Below are positions 26,699 through 36,002 of a stretch of DNA of 64,000 nt, piece after piece. The DNA is taken from the NCBI GenBank assembly GCA_028819575.1, contig JAPPLB010000009.1, positions 1 through 64,000 of the forward strand. Reading direction: 5' to 3'. Below the pieces are notes generated by a model. It did not search any database and was not told the origin of the DNA. It saw only the letters and a list, made by a program, of their open reading frames with translations. This stretch comes from Bryobacterales bacterium. GTDB lineage: Bacteria > Acidobacteriota > Terriglobia > Bryobacterales > UBA6623. Numbering within the stretch: position 1 is the stretch's first letter; every line of letters starts with the position of its first letter. The position numbers and the translations under genes were made by a program.

Positions 26699-26959
26699 GT
26701 GACAAGCAACAGCCCCGCCACACTCGCTGAACTCCGCGAGGGAGAGGAAGCCTGTCTGGACCGCATCGATTTGCCGGAGCCGGAGGCCCGGCGGCTGATG
26801 GAACTGGGGTTTCTTCCAGGGACGCGGATCGCCGCAGCCCGGTCCTCTCCCTTCGGCGACCCGCGAGTGTTCCGAGTCGACGGTTCGGAAGTGGCCTTGC
26901 GCCGCGAGACGGCGGCGCGGTTGATGGTTCGCGAGTCTGCTGATATCCGAGGTGGATGA
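26699..26959 (+). CDS. feoA: Ferrous iron transport protein FeoA
   Basis: 86 residues, GTG start at 26699. SH3-like FeoA fold: a short N-terminus, then LPEPEARRLMELGFLPGTRI and a beta-rich end with DPRVFRVDGSEVALRRETAARL. FeoA is a small cytoplasmic partner of the FeoB Fe2+ transporter. Its stop overlaps the feoB start (ATGA), so the two are translationally coupled. Confidence 0.9.
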   Translation: MTSNSPATLAELREGEEACLDRIDLPEPEARRLMELGFLPGTRIAAARSSPFGDPRVFRVDGSEVALRRETAARLMVRESADIRGG

Positions 26960-28818
26960 GCAACGTGCCGTCGAGTTCCGCTGTCGTTGCCGCACATGCT
27001 CCAGAGGCATCGAGCGCCTCTCGGACGGTCGCGCTGGTGGGGCCGCCGAACTCCGGGAAGTCAACTCTCTTCAATCGTCTGACCGGGCTGCGGCAGAAAG
27101 TGGCCAACTACCCCGGAGTGACGGTCGAGAAGCGCCTCGGCCGGACGAGTCTGCAAGGTCAGGACGTACTGCTTGTCGATCTGCCCGGGGTGTACAGCCT
27201 CGAGCCGCGTACCGAAGACGAGCAGGTCACGCATGACTTGCTTCGCGGCAGGATGGACGATGTTCCCAAGCCGGACGCGGTCGTGTTGATCGTCGATGTT
27301 ACGAACCTCGGGCGGCAGCTTACGCTGGCGGGGCCGATCTTGAGCTTGGGCCTTCCGACGCTGGTCGTCCTCAACATGGCGGACGACCTCAAGCGTCGGG
27401 GCGGGACGGTGGATGTCGACGCCTTGGCAGAGCAGGTGGGGACGCCTGTTGCGCTGGTCAGCGCACGCACCGGCGAAGGCCTGTCGGCCGTCGGAGAGTT
27501 TCTTCAGGGCGCTCTTGGCGTGCCGCGGCCGGTTGAGTTGCCGATCATCTCGAATGTTCCCAGTTGCCGGCAATGGTCGGCGGAGCTGGGCAAGCGGGCC
27601 CGCTACCGGGCTCCGCTGCCCTCGAATTGGACGCGGAGGCTCGATGGCGTGTTCCTGCATCCGGTCGCTGGGCCGTTGATCTTCGTGATGGTGGTGTTGG
27701 CGGTTTTTCAAACCATCTTCCAGGCCGCGGTGCCGCTGATGGACGGTGTCGAGACGATGATCGCGGTGTCGGGCGGCTGGCTTCAATCCGCCTTGCCGGA
27801 ATCGTGGTTCCGGTCCCTCCTGATCGAAGGCATTTGGGGCGGGGTGGGGTCGGTAGTCGTTTTCCTGCCCCAGATTCTCTTGTTGTTCATCTTTATCGGT
27901 GTGCTCGAGGATTCGGGTTATATGGCGCGGGCTGCGTTGATTGCCGACCGCACTATGGCCAAGGTGGGGCTGGAAGGTAAATCCTTCATCCCGTTGATCT
28001 CGGCGTACGCCTGCGCGATTCCGGCGATTCTGTCCACGAGGACGATTGCGAATCAACGCGACCGCATGGCGACCATCCTGATTGCGCCGTTCATGACATG
28101 CTCGGCGCGGCTGCCGGTATACACGCTGGTGATTGCCGCGTTCATACCGGAAGAGCCCGTGTACGCCAGGACGGCCACGATGATCGGCCTCTATTTGCTG
28201 GGTTTTGTGGCTGCGGTGTTGACGGCGGCGGTATTGAAGTCTTCGGTGCTCAAGAGCGCGAGGACGCCGTTCCTGCTCGAGATGCCCTCATACCGCATGC
28301 CGACGCTGCGGTCGATCGGACTGCGGTTGCTCGACCGTGCAAAGATCTTCCTGCGGCGCGCCGGCACGGTGATCATGGCCACGACGATCGTGCTGTGGTT
28401 TCTGGCGAGCGTGCCGTTACAGAACGGCGAACCGCCGGAGATCGCCGAAAGCGTGGCGGGCGCCATCGGCCGCACGATGGAGCCGATCATCGAACCCCTC
28501 GGGTTCAACTGGCGCATTGGAATCGGGATCATCACATCGCTGGCGGCTCGCGAGGTGATCGTCGGAACTCTGGGAACGATCTATGGAATGGAGGCGGACG
28601 AGGGCTCGCTGGAACTGCAAAGCGCGCTGCAGTCGGACCTGACACTCCCAGGCGCGATCGCCCTTTTGATTTACTTCGCGTTCGCGATGCAGTGTATGTC
28701 TACCGTGGCCGTGGTGAGGCGCGAGACGGGCGGTTGGAAGTGGGCGATCATCCAGTTCGTTTATATGACCGCGTTGGGATACGTGTGCGCGTTCGCCGCG
28801 TATCGGATCTTGTCATGA
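26956..28818 (+). CDS. feoB: Ferrous iron transporter FeoB
   Basis: 620 residues. The N-terminal G domain has G1 GPPNSGKSTLFN (near residue 30), G3 DLPGVYSL and G4 NMAD; the C-terminal half has about eight membrane spans with two Gate domains, including GYMARAALIADRTM and YACAIPAILSTR, the Cys-containing pore motif of FeoB (commonly FGCNVPA, here altered). It imports Fe2+ across the inner membrane, energised by nucleotide hydrolysis. It is shorter than the E. coli protein (773), chiefly in the linker and C-terminus; no feoC follows. Confidence 0.94.
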   Translation: MSNVPSSSAVVAAHAPEASSASRTVALVGPPNSGKSTLFNRLTGLRQKVANYPGVTVEKRLGRTSLQGQDVLLVDLPGVYSLEPRTEDEQVTHDLLRGRMDDVPKPDAVVLIVDVTNLGRQLTLAGPILSLGLPTLVVLNMADDLKRRGGTVDVDALAEQVGTPVALVSARTGEGLSAVGEFLQGALGVPRPVELPIISNVPSCRQWSAELGKRARYRAPLPSNWTRRLDGVFLHPVAGPLIFVMVVLAVFQTIFQAAVPLMDGVETMIAVSGGWLQSALPESWFRSLLIEGIWGGVGSVVVFLPQILLLFIFIGVLEDSGYMARAALIADRTMAKVGLEGKSFIPLISAYACAIPAILSTRTIANQRDRMATILIAPFMTCSARLPVYTLVIAAFIPEEPVYARTATMIGLYLLGFVAAVLTAAVLKSSVLKSARTPFLLEMPSYRMPTLRSIGLRLLDRAKIFLRRAGTVIMATTIVLWFLASVPLQNGEPPEIAESVAGAIGRTMEPIIEPLGFNWRIGIGIITSLAAREVIVGTLGTIYGMEADEGSLELQSALQSDLTLPGAIALLIYFAFAMQCMSTVAVVRRETGGWKWAIIQFVYMTALGYVCAFAAYRILS

Positions 28819-28830
28819 GGTCGCTGCTGG

Positions 28831-28917
28831 CCTGAAACATCCTCCTGATCAAGCGGTGTTGGCACGGCTCCGGATGTTTCCCGATGGTATGATCCGCACA
28901 CGGTCGGAGGAAAAACT
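28831..28917 (-). repeat. Family C repeat, copy C2
   Basis: On the minus strand it begins GTTTTTCCTCCGACCG (from 28917) and ends GGAGGATGTTTCAGG at 28831. It is the closest relative of C1 (21857-21944). It lies 12 bases after the feoB stop and 48 bases before the signal peptidase start. On the plus strand it contains GGTATGATCC, whose TATGAT could serve as a -10 box for the next gene, though that would be chance use. Confidence 0.75.
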
Positions 28918-28965
28918 CGCCCGGTGCTACCGTCGCGGTTCCTCGCTCGTCAAAAGGAATGAAGA

Positions 28966-29718
28966 ATGAACCGCAAGCGCAATCAACAACCGGACCGAAA
29001 ATCCGCCCGCGAGGGTTGGAGTCGCGTCATCGCGGAGTGGGCCACGGTGCTGGTCGTCTACCTGTTCGTGTCGACGTGCATCGTGCAGGGCTACGTCATC
29101 CCGACGCCCTCGATGGAGAATACCCTTCTTGTCGGCGACCACCTCTGGGTCGACAAGCTCGCCTACGCGCCGTCCGGCGACGGCCTCGGAAGGTTGCTCC
29201 CCTATCAGGAAGTGAAGCACGGCGACATCATTGTCTTTCGATATCCGCTCAACGTCGAAGAGACGTATATCAAGCGGGCCATCGGCCTGCCGGGGGACCG
29301 GATTCGTATCGAGAACAAACAGTTGATCCGCAATGGCGCAGCGGTGGATGAACCCTACAAAGTGCACAAAACGGATTACCTGACGCCCCTCCGGGACAAC
29401 TTTCCGTCCCTCCCGCACGAAGCGCTGCGGGATGAGGGCGTCGCGATGCTGCGGACTCATGTCCTGAACGGTGAGCTGGTCGTGCCGCCCGGACAGTATT
29501 TCGTAATGGGCGACAACCGGGACCTTTCCGACGACAGCCGCTTCTGGGGCTTCGTGCCGCGAGAGAACATCATCGGCAAGCCTTGGTTGATCTACTGGTC
29601 CTATGACGCCCCTACGGAGCGGTTGCTCGATTTCAGCCTCGAGCATTTCGCGGACTTGGCCACGCACTTCTTCGACAAGACCCGCTGGAAGCGCAGCTTC
29701 CGGGTTGTGCGGCCCTGA
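28966..29718 (+). CDS. lepB: Signal peptidase I
   Basis: 250 residues. One N-terminal membrane span (residues ~22-44) precedes the catalytic domain: box B with Ser near residue 47 (PTPSMENTLLVGD), box D with the general-base Lys (YIKRAIGLPGD, near residue 104) and box E (VMGDNRDLSDDSRFWG). It removes Sec and Tat signal peptides outside the inner membrane. About 30 extra residues follow the usual end. This gene stands alone; its targets include the many exported proteins in this window. Confidence 0.94.
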   Translation: MNRKRNQQPDRKSAREGWSRVIAEWATVLVVYLFVSTCIVQGYVIPTPSMENTLLVGDHLWVDKLAYAPSGDGLGRLLPYQEVKHGDIIVFRYPLNVEETYIKRAIGLPGDRIRIENKQLIRNGAAVDEPYKVHKTDYLTPLRDNFPSLPHEALRDEGVAMLRTHVLNGELVVPPGQYFVMGDNRDLSDDSRFWGFVPRENIIGKPWLIYWSYDAPTERLLDFSLEHFADLATHFFDKTRWKRSFRVVRP

Positions 29719-29913
29719 AGGCGCACCTGGGGAAAGGCTGACGATCCATGGCGCTCTGAGGCCTGACCGCACAATCAAGCCAAGCGATATGGTTCGTCGG
29801 TGATATCGATTACATGGAACCGGATGAGATCGGGACTCGTCTCATGCCTTGAGGCATAATTGGGGTAGCATGCCTGGGCAGGCAGTTCCATCAGTTCCTA
29901 AGCGCGGAATATC
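29719..29913. other. Intergenic region with a short hairpin
   Basis: 195 bp between lepB and the VWFA gene. ATGCC-TTGA-GGCAT (29844-29857) forms a perfect 5-bp hairpin, followed by AATTGGGG; GCCTGGGCAGGC about 20 bp later forms another. They may end the lepB transcript or lie in the leader of the next gene. Confidence 0.35.
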
Positions 29914-32900
29914 ATGATCCAACGCAATCGCCGTGGGCGCATTTGGCGGTGGGCGGCTGTCATGGCCGCGGCCGGTTGCCTGGCGGCGCAAGAAGTTCAG
30001 CCGCCCGATGTTACCGACACGGCGGCCGGGGATGCCGTCTTTCGGACCGAGACCGCCTTGATGGAAGTCGAGGTCAGGGCGACGCTCCGGCGCGGCGAAC
30101 TGGTGGAAAGTCTTACCCGTGAAGACTTCCAGTTGTTCGAAAACGGCGAGCCGCAGCAGATCGTCAGCTTCGAGTATGTGGATTATCCGCGTGGTGAGGC
30201 GCTCGTGGCGCGCGGCGAGCTCTTGACTCAAGCCGCCGGCACAGAATCCACCGATCCGCCGCAGCTTTCCACGGCGCCTCCCCCCCCCGCTTCGCAGCAG
30301 TTGAGGATTTTGATCGTCACGCACATCAGCGAAGCGGAGCGCCTGCGTGTCCGTAAGTCCGTGCGGGAGTTTATCGAGAACGATCTGCCGGATCACGCGC
30401 TCGTCTCGCTGAACGGCACGCCGTTCGTGTCCGACCGGGAGCTGCTGCTTGCCTTCATCGACAAGGCCGGACTGGTGGATTTGATGTCGGGCAACAACTT
30501 CTCCGATATTCGTCAGCGGTTCGTCGACAATTTCGACTCGGACTTGGCCGTGCAACTGCAGGACTGGGGCGCACTGCTCCGCGGCGTGGACCCGACTACA
30601 CCCACGCAACTCTTCAACGTGTTTGACGACCATCTGAGCCGGATTCGCACGATGCGTTACGTGGACCTTATACGCGATCTGAGCATTTATCCCGGCAAGA
30701 AGATGATTGTGCTGTTTTCTCGCGGGCACTCGATGGGCTTCGACAGGTTTCAGCAAAGTTTCATGGGCGCTCAGGACGCCTTCCTGCTGGAGCGTCTGAA
30801 AGGGGAGTCGATGCGGGCGAGGATCAGCCTCTACGCCGTGGACGCGAGAGGTCTCGAAGTCGGGGCTGTGTTGCCGGAACATGATTTCGAAATGACCGGC
30901 GAGACGATTTTTTCGCCGGATCAGATCATTCGGGGAGTTCCATCGTTTCTTTTTGCCCGAACGCCCCTGACCGCCGGCCTGAACGACAGACACCGAGCCA
31001 GCCGGCAGGGCCTGCAGGTGCTAGCCGAATTGACCGACGGCGTGGCGGTCATGAACTCGAATGATCTCGGCGAGATCTTCGACCACGTCAGGAAAGACCT
31101 GGGCGGCTACTACCTGATCGGATACTCGCCGCCGAAACACAATGACACGAGCCGGATGCGCTCGGTGAAAATCACGGTCAATCGCCCTGAGGTCAGGCTG
31201 AGATATCGCAAGGGCTTCTACGACAACGAGGAGTTTCGACGGGCGTTGGCGGAAGAACAGCGGAAGCGTCTCGAGGAGTTGCTGGGGCCGTCGCCGAGCA
31301 CCACAACGGACAACGCCCCTCTTTCCTCGCTGACTCTCTACAAGACGGCCTTCGGGGCGCTGGCGTCCGACTCGCCGAACTACGTCCAGGCGGCCGAGAA
31401 TCTCCAGCGCGCGGTGGGTCAGTATCCCCAGTTTGCCGTGGCGTGGAATGTGCTGGGGTACTCGCGGGAGCAGTTGGGAGACGAGCAGGCGGCTCGGGAA
31501 GCCTACGAAGAAGCCGCGCAAGCGGATTCGGAGTATCTGCAGCCGCAAGCTCACCTCGCGCGGCTCGACATCCGCGACCAGCAGTGGGATTCGGCGAAAA
31601 GCCGCTCGGAAGCCATTCTCGGCATCGATGAAAACAGGGCGGACGCATGGTTCTATCTCGCCACCGCCGAGTACAACCTGGACGATCTCGACGCCGCGCG
31701 GCAAGCCGCCGAAACGGTTGCCGAGAACCCGCAGGTGGAGAACTACCCGCAGGTTTTTCAACTTCTCGGTCGGGTTCGTGCTCGCGAGGGTGACTATGCG
31801 GGGGCGACCGAGGCCTATCGAAGCTATCTGAAAGCTCGTCCCGGCGCTGTGGACCGTGACCTCGTCGAGGAGCAGATCGGCAGGCTCGAAACGGCCGAAG
31901 ATGTCGAGAAGATCAACGCGGCGGTACAGGAGGCGGATTGGGCGACCGTGGTCGAGTTGGGCGAGCAGTTGGCCGAGGTGGATGACGAGTCGGGGTTGGG
32001 GCTCTACTTTGCCGCGATGGCGCATCTTCAACTCAACGACGACGGCGCGGCCCGAGTGGCGGCGGAAACCGTTCTCCGCCGCGAAGACAGCGACCGTTTC
32101 CCCGGCGTGCACCGCATGCTCGGCACGTTGTATGCGCGAGAAGGCTCTTTCGAAGCGGCCGCGGGGCAGTACCGCGAGTTTATTGCCAAGGTCCCCGATA
32201 CGCCCGATTTGGCGAAGCTGCAAGAGCAACTCGCCGACTGGGAGAAGCTGCGCCGTTTGGAGGAACGGAGAAATCCGGTCATCCGCGTCATCAACTCCAC
32301 GGGGAGGACGGCCGTGACCGTCGTGCGAGGTCCGCTTCGGATAGCCGCCGACAGCTCCGACCGTCCGATGCGGCAAGGCGATGTCATCATGACACAGGAA
32401 ACGGGCTTGACCGTCATCGAAAGCGTGGCAAAGGACGCGCGCATCAACCTCGCGCTGGAGTTGCCCTACGGTCTCGATTTCGAAAGCAGGAGCGAAAGCG
32501 GCGGCATCTCGATCGAAGGCATGGTGATTTCCGGAAAAGTCGAGACCCGAAGCGGCGCCATCGACATCGCGGCGCCGTGGAAAGCGATGCGCCTGGACGC
32601 AAGGTTGCAGGAAAAGCCGCCGGCATTCTCTTTGCCGGAGGGCGGCTTGCTCGAGGCCGTTCCGGCGGCCGGCGCTGCGGCCCTTGCGGTGAGAGACACG
32701 CAGAACCAACGCGAGAACACCTACGGGCGACTCGATGTGAAGGCGGCAGCTCCGAAAAGCGTTGTCTTCCGCAACATGGATATACCCGCGGACTCGGTCG
32801 TGAAGATGCCCTGGCAAGCGCCCGGGATTCTCGACGCGATTCTCAGCGGAGAGCCGCTGAACGCGCAGCCCCCGGATGATGGCCCGAGTCTGCGCAGAGC

Positions 32901-33867
32901 CGAGGGCTTGGCGCCGGATTCGGTTCGATTCTCGTCCGACGTCAGGATGGTGAATCTGTCGGTTTCTGTCACGGATGAGCAGGGGATGCCGGTCACGGAC
33001 CTCGATGAATCGGGTTTCGAGGTTGTCGAGGGAGGTGTCGCGCAGCAGTTGGTGTCGGTGACCACGGGAGATGCCCCGTTCAACATGGCCGTATTGCTCG
33101 ACATGAGCGCCAGTACCGTTGAGGAACGCGCCGGCATGAAACTGGTCGCGCGGCGGTTTGTGGCCTCGGCGCGCCCCGAGGATCGGATTGCGGTCTATAC
33201 GCTCGGCAACGAGCTGTTCACGGTGGTTTCGCCCCTCAGCTCGGACCGCGATGACTTGGCGCAGCGGATCGACGCGCTGCCGCCCATGTCGGGCGGATCG
33301 CCGCTCTACGATTCGATCGTGCTGGCGTACAACGAGGAGCTCCGCGCCAGGGCGGGGCAGCGGAATGCGTTGGTGGTCATCAGCGACGGTGTCGACAATC
33401 AGCTCGGCGCTCTGCTGTACAAGCCGATTCCCGAGAACAAGAAGAAGAACAAGCGCTGGCTGGAATATCAGGAACGGGCAGACCAGGCCCGGCGCAACCT
33501 GTTGGCCGCCGCCTCGGAGATCGACTTCGGAAACCTGCGGCAAGCGGCAGGGCGCATCGAGACGTTGATCTATCCTTTCCTGGTCCGACAAGGTTCCTCG
33601 GAGCCTCGATTCCGCCGGCCGGTTGAGGAGGCCGCGACAAACAACATGGAGGCGCTGGCGGCGGCCTCGGGCGGCCGGGTGTTTTATTCAACGCCGGATG
33701 ATCGACTCGACCCCTTTCGCGAAGTGACCGAGGAGCTGCGAAGCGTTTACACCTTGGCCTACTATCCGCAGAATCAGGAGTTCGATGGGGCTTGGCGGCC
33801 CGTTGAAGTGCGGGTGAACAGGCCGGGGGTGACGGTTCGCACGCGCAAGGGGTATGTGGCGCGCTAG
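29914..33867 (+). CDS. Exported protein with two acidobacterial VWFA-related domains flanking TPR repeats
   Basis: 1317 residues. Signal peptide (1-27, RIWRWAAVMAAAGCLAAQE); first VWFA-related Acidobacterial domain ~40-440, starting with the EVEVRATLRRGELVESLTREDFQLFENGEPQ pattern here split by variations; TPR repeats ~470-780; a beta-rich, FecR-like segment ~790-960; second VWFA-related domain ~985-1317. The second has an intact metal-site motif (LLDMSAS, near 1070) plus VISDGVDN, while the first has ILIVTHISEA at that place and so lacks DxSxS. The C-terminal ends of both domains share the family close (VRLRYRKGFYDN; VTVRTRKGYVAR). VWA domains bind protein ligands through a metal; the role of this secreted scaffold is unknown. 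The double arrangement around TPRs suggests a fusion of two family members. Confidence 0.88.
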   Translation: MIQRNRRGRIWRWAAVMAAAGCLAAQEVQPPDVTDTAAGDAVFRTETALMEVEVRATLRRGELVESLTREDFQLFENGEPQQIVSFEYVDYPRGEALVARGELLTQAAGTESTDPPQLSTAPPPPASQQLRILIVTHISEAERLRVRKSVREFIENDLPDHALVSLNGTPFVSDRELLLAFIDKAGLVDLMSGNNFSDIRQRFVDNFDSDLAVQLQDWGALLRGVDPTTPTQLFNVFDDHLSRIRTMRYVDLIRDLSIYPGKKMIVLFSRGHSMGFDRFQQSFMGAQDAFLLERLKGESMRARISLYAVDARGLEVGAVLPEHDFEMTGETIFSPDQIIRGVPSFLFARTPLTAGLNDRHRASRQGLQVLAELTDGVAVMNSNDLGEIFDHVRKDLGGYYLIGYSPPKHNDTSRMRSVKITVNRPEVRLRYRKGFYDNEEFRRALAEEQRKRLEELLGPSPSTTTDNAPLSSLTLYKTAFGALASDSPNYVQAAENLQRAVGQYPQFAVAWNVLGYSREQLGDEQAAREAYEEAAQADSEYLQPQAHLARLDIRDQQWDSAKSRSEAILGIDENRADAWFYLATAEYNLDDLDAARQAAETVAENPQVENYPQVFQLLGRVRAREGDYAGATEAYRSYLKARPGAVDRDLVEEQIGRLETAEDVEKINAAVQEADWATVVELGEQLAEVDDESGLGLYFAAMAHLQLNDDGAARVAAETVLRREDSDRFPGVHRMLGTLYAREGSFEAAAGQYREFIAKVPDTPDLAKLQEQLADWEKLRRLEERRNPVIRVINSTGRTAVTVVRGPLRIAADSSDRPMRQGDVIMTQETGLTVIESVAKDARINLALELPYGLDFESRSESGGISIEGMVISGKVETRSGAIDIAAPWKAMRLDARLQEKPPAFSLPEGGLLEAVPAAGAAALAVRDTQNQRENTYGRLDVKAAAPKSVVFRNMDIPADSVVKMPWQAPGILDAILSGEPLNAQPPDDGPSLRRAEGLAPDSVRFSSDVRMVNLSVSVTDEQGMPVTDLDESGFEVVEGGVAQQLVSVTTGDAPFNMAVLLDMSASTVEERAGMKLVARRFVASARPEDRIAVYTLGNELFTVVSPLSSDRDDLAQRIDALPPMSGGSPLYDSIVLAYNEELRARAGQRNALVVISDGVDNQLGALLYKPIPENKKKNKRWLEYQERADQARRNLLAAASEIDFGNLRQAAGRIETLIYPFLVRQGSSEPRFRRPVEEAATNNMEALAAASGGRVFYSTPDDRLDPFREVTEELRSVYTLAYYPQNQEFDGAWRPVEVRVNRPGVTVRTRKGYVAR

Positions 33868-33959
33868 GAAATATCTTTCACTCGACCCTTCCTGGACCCA
33901 ATCGCGGGAAACCAGCCCGCATGCTTCGCCAGCGGCCCGGCAGGTACTTGCGAGTCCGA

Positions 33960-34853
33960 TTACCGGGCCGCGGCCCCCAGTTCATACATCGACGGGTCGA
34001 TGGGTTGGTTGTGAACCGCGTTGTTGAACGCGAACTCCCACTCGGCGACCATCGAGCCCGGACCGCCGCCTTGATTCGAGCGGTTGTAGTGGATTTTCCA
34101 ACGCGCGGGCAACATGAGGCCGTCGATGTCCTGGAAGTTCGAGAAGGTCTCGGTGAGCGTTTCGTAGGTGTTCTGAACACCTGCCGATGCATCGGGATTG
34201 GCGCCGATGCCGCCGGGCACTTCGTAGCGATACTCGGTCTGGACATGACGGTAAGTGTCGGGTTCGAAGAAGAGCCGAATCTTCGCCGGGCCGCCGCTCT
34301 TGCGGGGCTTGTAGTCGAGACGGTGCAATTCACGACCCTCGACTTTCTTGAGGCCCGCGTATTTCAGCTTGGCGCCTCTTGCTTCCAGGTGCAGCAGCGG
34401 CCACGCTGTTGACGTCACGCCGCCCAGAAGACCTTCGCGCAACAGCGCCTTGTTGTTCATGCAGAACTGGCCCAGCGGCGAGCGCCCGGCCTGGAAGCCT
34501 TGGAGAATGCGTATGTCCTTGCCGTCGTAGACGAGGTGCTCGCCGTAGTACGTCGGGTTGCTCTGAGTGTCAAATCGCACACTGATCGAGTTGCCGTCGG
34601 AAGCCCCGTAGACGGTGCCGGGCAGTTGGGCGCGTCCTCCCAGCAAGACTCGCCATATTCCTTCTCCGCGGAACAACCGTGACTTCATGCCGGCCCGGGC
34701 GTCGGCGGGGCCGATGGCGTCAAGATGAAGGTTGACGAGCTCTTCCGGCTTCATTTTCTTCGCCGCAGAGAGGGCTGAGAACCCGATTCCGGCGCAACCA
34801 AGAGCGATGGCCGCGGCCAGGATCGTCTTGCAGCTCATTGCCGACAGTGACAT
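33960..34853 (-). CDS. Exported hypothetical protein, possibly LolA-like fold
   Basis: 297 residues with a Sec signal peptide (CKTILAAAIALGCAGIGFSALSA). GGGAGG lies six bases before ATG at 34853. The mature part is beta-rich, with YDGKDIRIL, LDYKPRKSG, IRLFFEPDTYRHVQTEYRY and IDGLMLPARWKIHY, a layout like lipoprotein carrier or sorting proteins (LolA/LolB fold). No named family recognised. It is divergent from the exported gene at 35021, which has a similar general plan. Confidence 0.6.
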   Translation of the reverse strand: MSLSAMSCKTILAAAIALGCAGIGFSALSAAKKMKPEELVNLHLDAIGPADARAGMKSRLFRGEGIWRVLLGGRAQLPGTVYGASDGNSISVRFDTQSNPTYYGEHLVYDGKDIRILQGFQAGRSPLGQFCMNNKALLREGLLGGVTSTAWPLLHLEARGAKLKYAGLKKVEGRELHRLDYKPRKSGGPAKIRLFFEPDTYRHVQTEYRYEVPGGIGANPDASAGVQNTYETLTETFSNFQDIDGLMLPARWKIHYNRSNQGGGPGSMVAEWEFAFNNAVHNQPIDPSMYELGAAAR

Positions 34854-35020
34854 GACAACCTCCCGTGAAAGACGCTCGCATTGTGGACCTGAGCGTAACT
34901 TTTGTCAACCCTGCTTCGTATTGGGTATCACGCCTTCTGGAACGGGCGGGGCCGGCCCGCTACACTTGTCTCATGCCGCAACGGCGTCGACGCTTGCCGC
35001 GTCGCACTTTCGGAGGTCTC

Positions 35021-35899
35021 GTGACGAAGACGGCCACTGCTACGGACGGTTTGGAGCCAGGCTCGCGTGCACAACGAGCAGTTTGGCTCACCAGCCGACG
35101 GAAAGTTCTTTCCTTGGCGCCGGCGGCTTTCGCGTTCGGGAAGGTTCTCAAGGCGGAAAGCCGGCAGGAGCGCGGGCGGCGCTTGCTCGGGGAATGCATC
35201 GAGGCTTTGGGCGGCGAGCGTTTCTTGCAGATTCGCGACGTGGTGCGATCGGGACGCGCCTACTCCTTCTATCGGGCGAACGTCCGGGGTCTGGCAAGAA
35301 TCACCATTTACGAGAATTTCGGTCCCCTTGAGGAGGACCCCGAAGCGGACTGGCTGCCCGTAAGCCGGCGCGAAGTCTACACGGAAAAGGGAGACTATTA
35401 CAACCTCTTCGAGAACGGACAAGGGTGGGAAGTCACCTTCCGTGGAGCCAGGCCCCTGCCCCAGGAGCGGATGAATCGATATCGGGAATCGACACGCTGC
35501 GACATCTTCTACTTTCTGCGATACCGGTTCGATGAACCGGACATGTACTATTACCACCGCGGAACGGAGATCATCGACAATGTTCCGACCGACGCCATCG
35601 ACGTGACCGACAGACTTGGAGAGGGCGTCACGTACTTCCTCCGTCAATCCGATCGGCTGCCGGTGCAGCAGGTCTATCAGCGCCGTGACCCCAGGACGAG
35701 AATCCCCTCCGAAGAGAAATCGGCCTTCTCGAAGTACCGCGAAGTCTCGGGAGTGATTCTGCCGTGGAACATCCGCCGGGAAGTGGACGGCGAGAAGGCC
35801 TTCGAGCTTTTTGGTCGAACCGCGGAGGTGAATCCCCGGCTGGATGCCTCGACGTACTCTCTTGACAAGCGCCTCACCTTGCTGCCGGAGAGCCCTTGA
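35021..35899 (+). CDS. Tat-exported hypothetical protein, possibly LolA-like fold
   Basis: 292 residues if GTG 35021 is the start; GGAGGT stands just upstream (35012-35017). The frame is open to 34865 but that region would overlap the promoter of the divergent gene. Residues ~25-45 (TSRRKVLSLAPAAFAFG) look like a twin-arginine signal. The mature part ends in a pattern (VTYFLRQSDRLPVQQVYQRR..., YREVSGVILPWNI) resembling the closing strands of LolA-type proteins. Function unknown. Repeat C3 begins directly after the TGA stop. Confidence 0.6.
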   Translation: MTKTATATDGLEPGSRAQRAVWLTSRRKVLSLAPAAFAFGKVLKAESRQERGRRLLGECIEALGGERFLQIRDVVRSGRAYSFYRANVRGLARITIYENFGPLEEDPEADWLPVSRREVYTEKGDYYNLFENGQGWEVTFRGARPLPQERMNRYRESTRCDIFYFLRYRFDEPDMYYYHRGTEIIDNVPTDAIDVTDRLGEGVTYFLRQSDRLPVQQVYQRRDPRTRIPSEEKSAFSKYREVSGVILPWNIRREVDGEKAFELFGRTAEVNPRLDASTYSLDKRLTLLPESP

Positions 35900-35957
35900 C
35901 CTGAAACAAGCCCTCGCCCCCAGTGTTTCCCACTCGAATGATCCGCACACGGGCGGC
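35900..35957 (-). repeat. Family C repeat, copy C3 (shortened)
   Basis: On the minus strand it begins GGTTTTTCGCCGCCCGTG and continues GTGCGGATCATTC and GGGAAACA, then ends with TGTTTCAGG next to the stop codon of the preceding gene. About 30 bp of the middle seen in C1 and C2 are absent. It is followed at once by a 7-bp tandem repeat and element A4. Confidence 0.65.
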
Positions 35958-36000
35958 GAAAAACCAAAAACCAAAAACCAAAAACTGAAAACTGAGAACT
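35958..36000 (+). repeat. 7-bp tandem repeat (AAAAACC/AAAACTG type)
   Basis: About six 7-bp units: AAAAACC repeated, drifting to AAAACTG, GAAAACT and GAGAACT. It is AT-rich and stands out in this GC-rich chromosome. It lies exactly between C3 and A4. Confidence 0.8.
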
Positions 36001-36002
36001 GG

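Noticed and set aside
31021-33591. Very long minus-strand reading frame (856 codons) opposite the VWFA gene
   Set aside because: It is the complement of a real GC-rich gene; the translation is rich in Arg/His/Gln, has no family resemblance, and similar shadows lie opposite recQ, the M1 peptidase and the DUF1549 gene.
35958-36000. Heptamer repeat as CRISPR-like or regulatory array
   Set aside because: Units are contiguous and drift progressively, as for replication slippage; no spacers.
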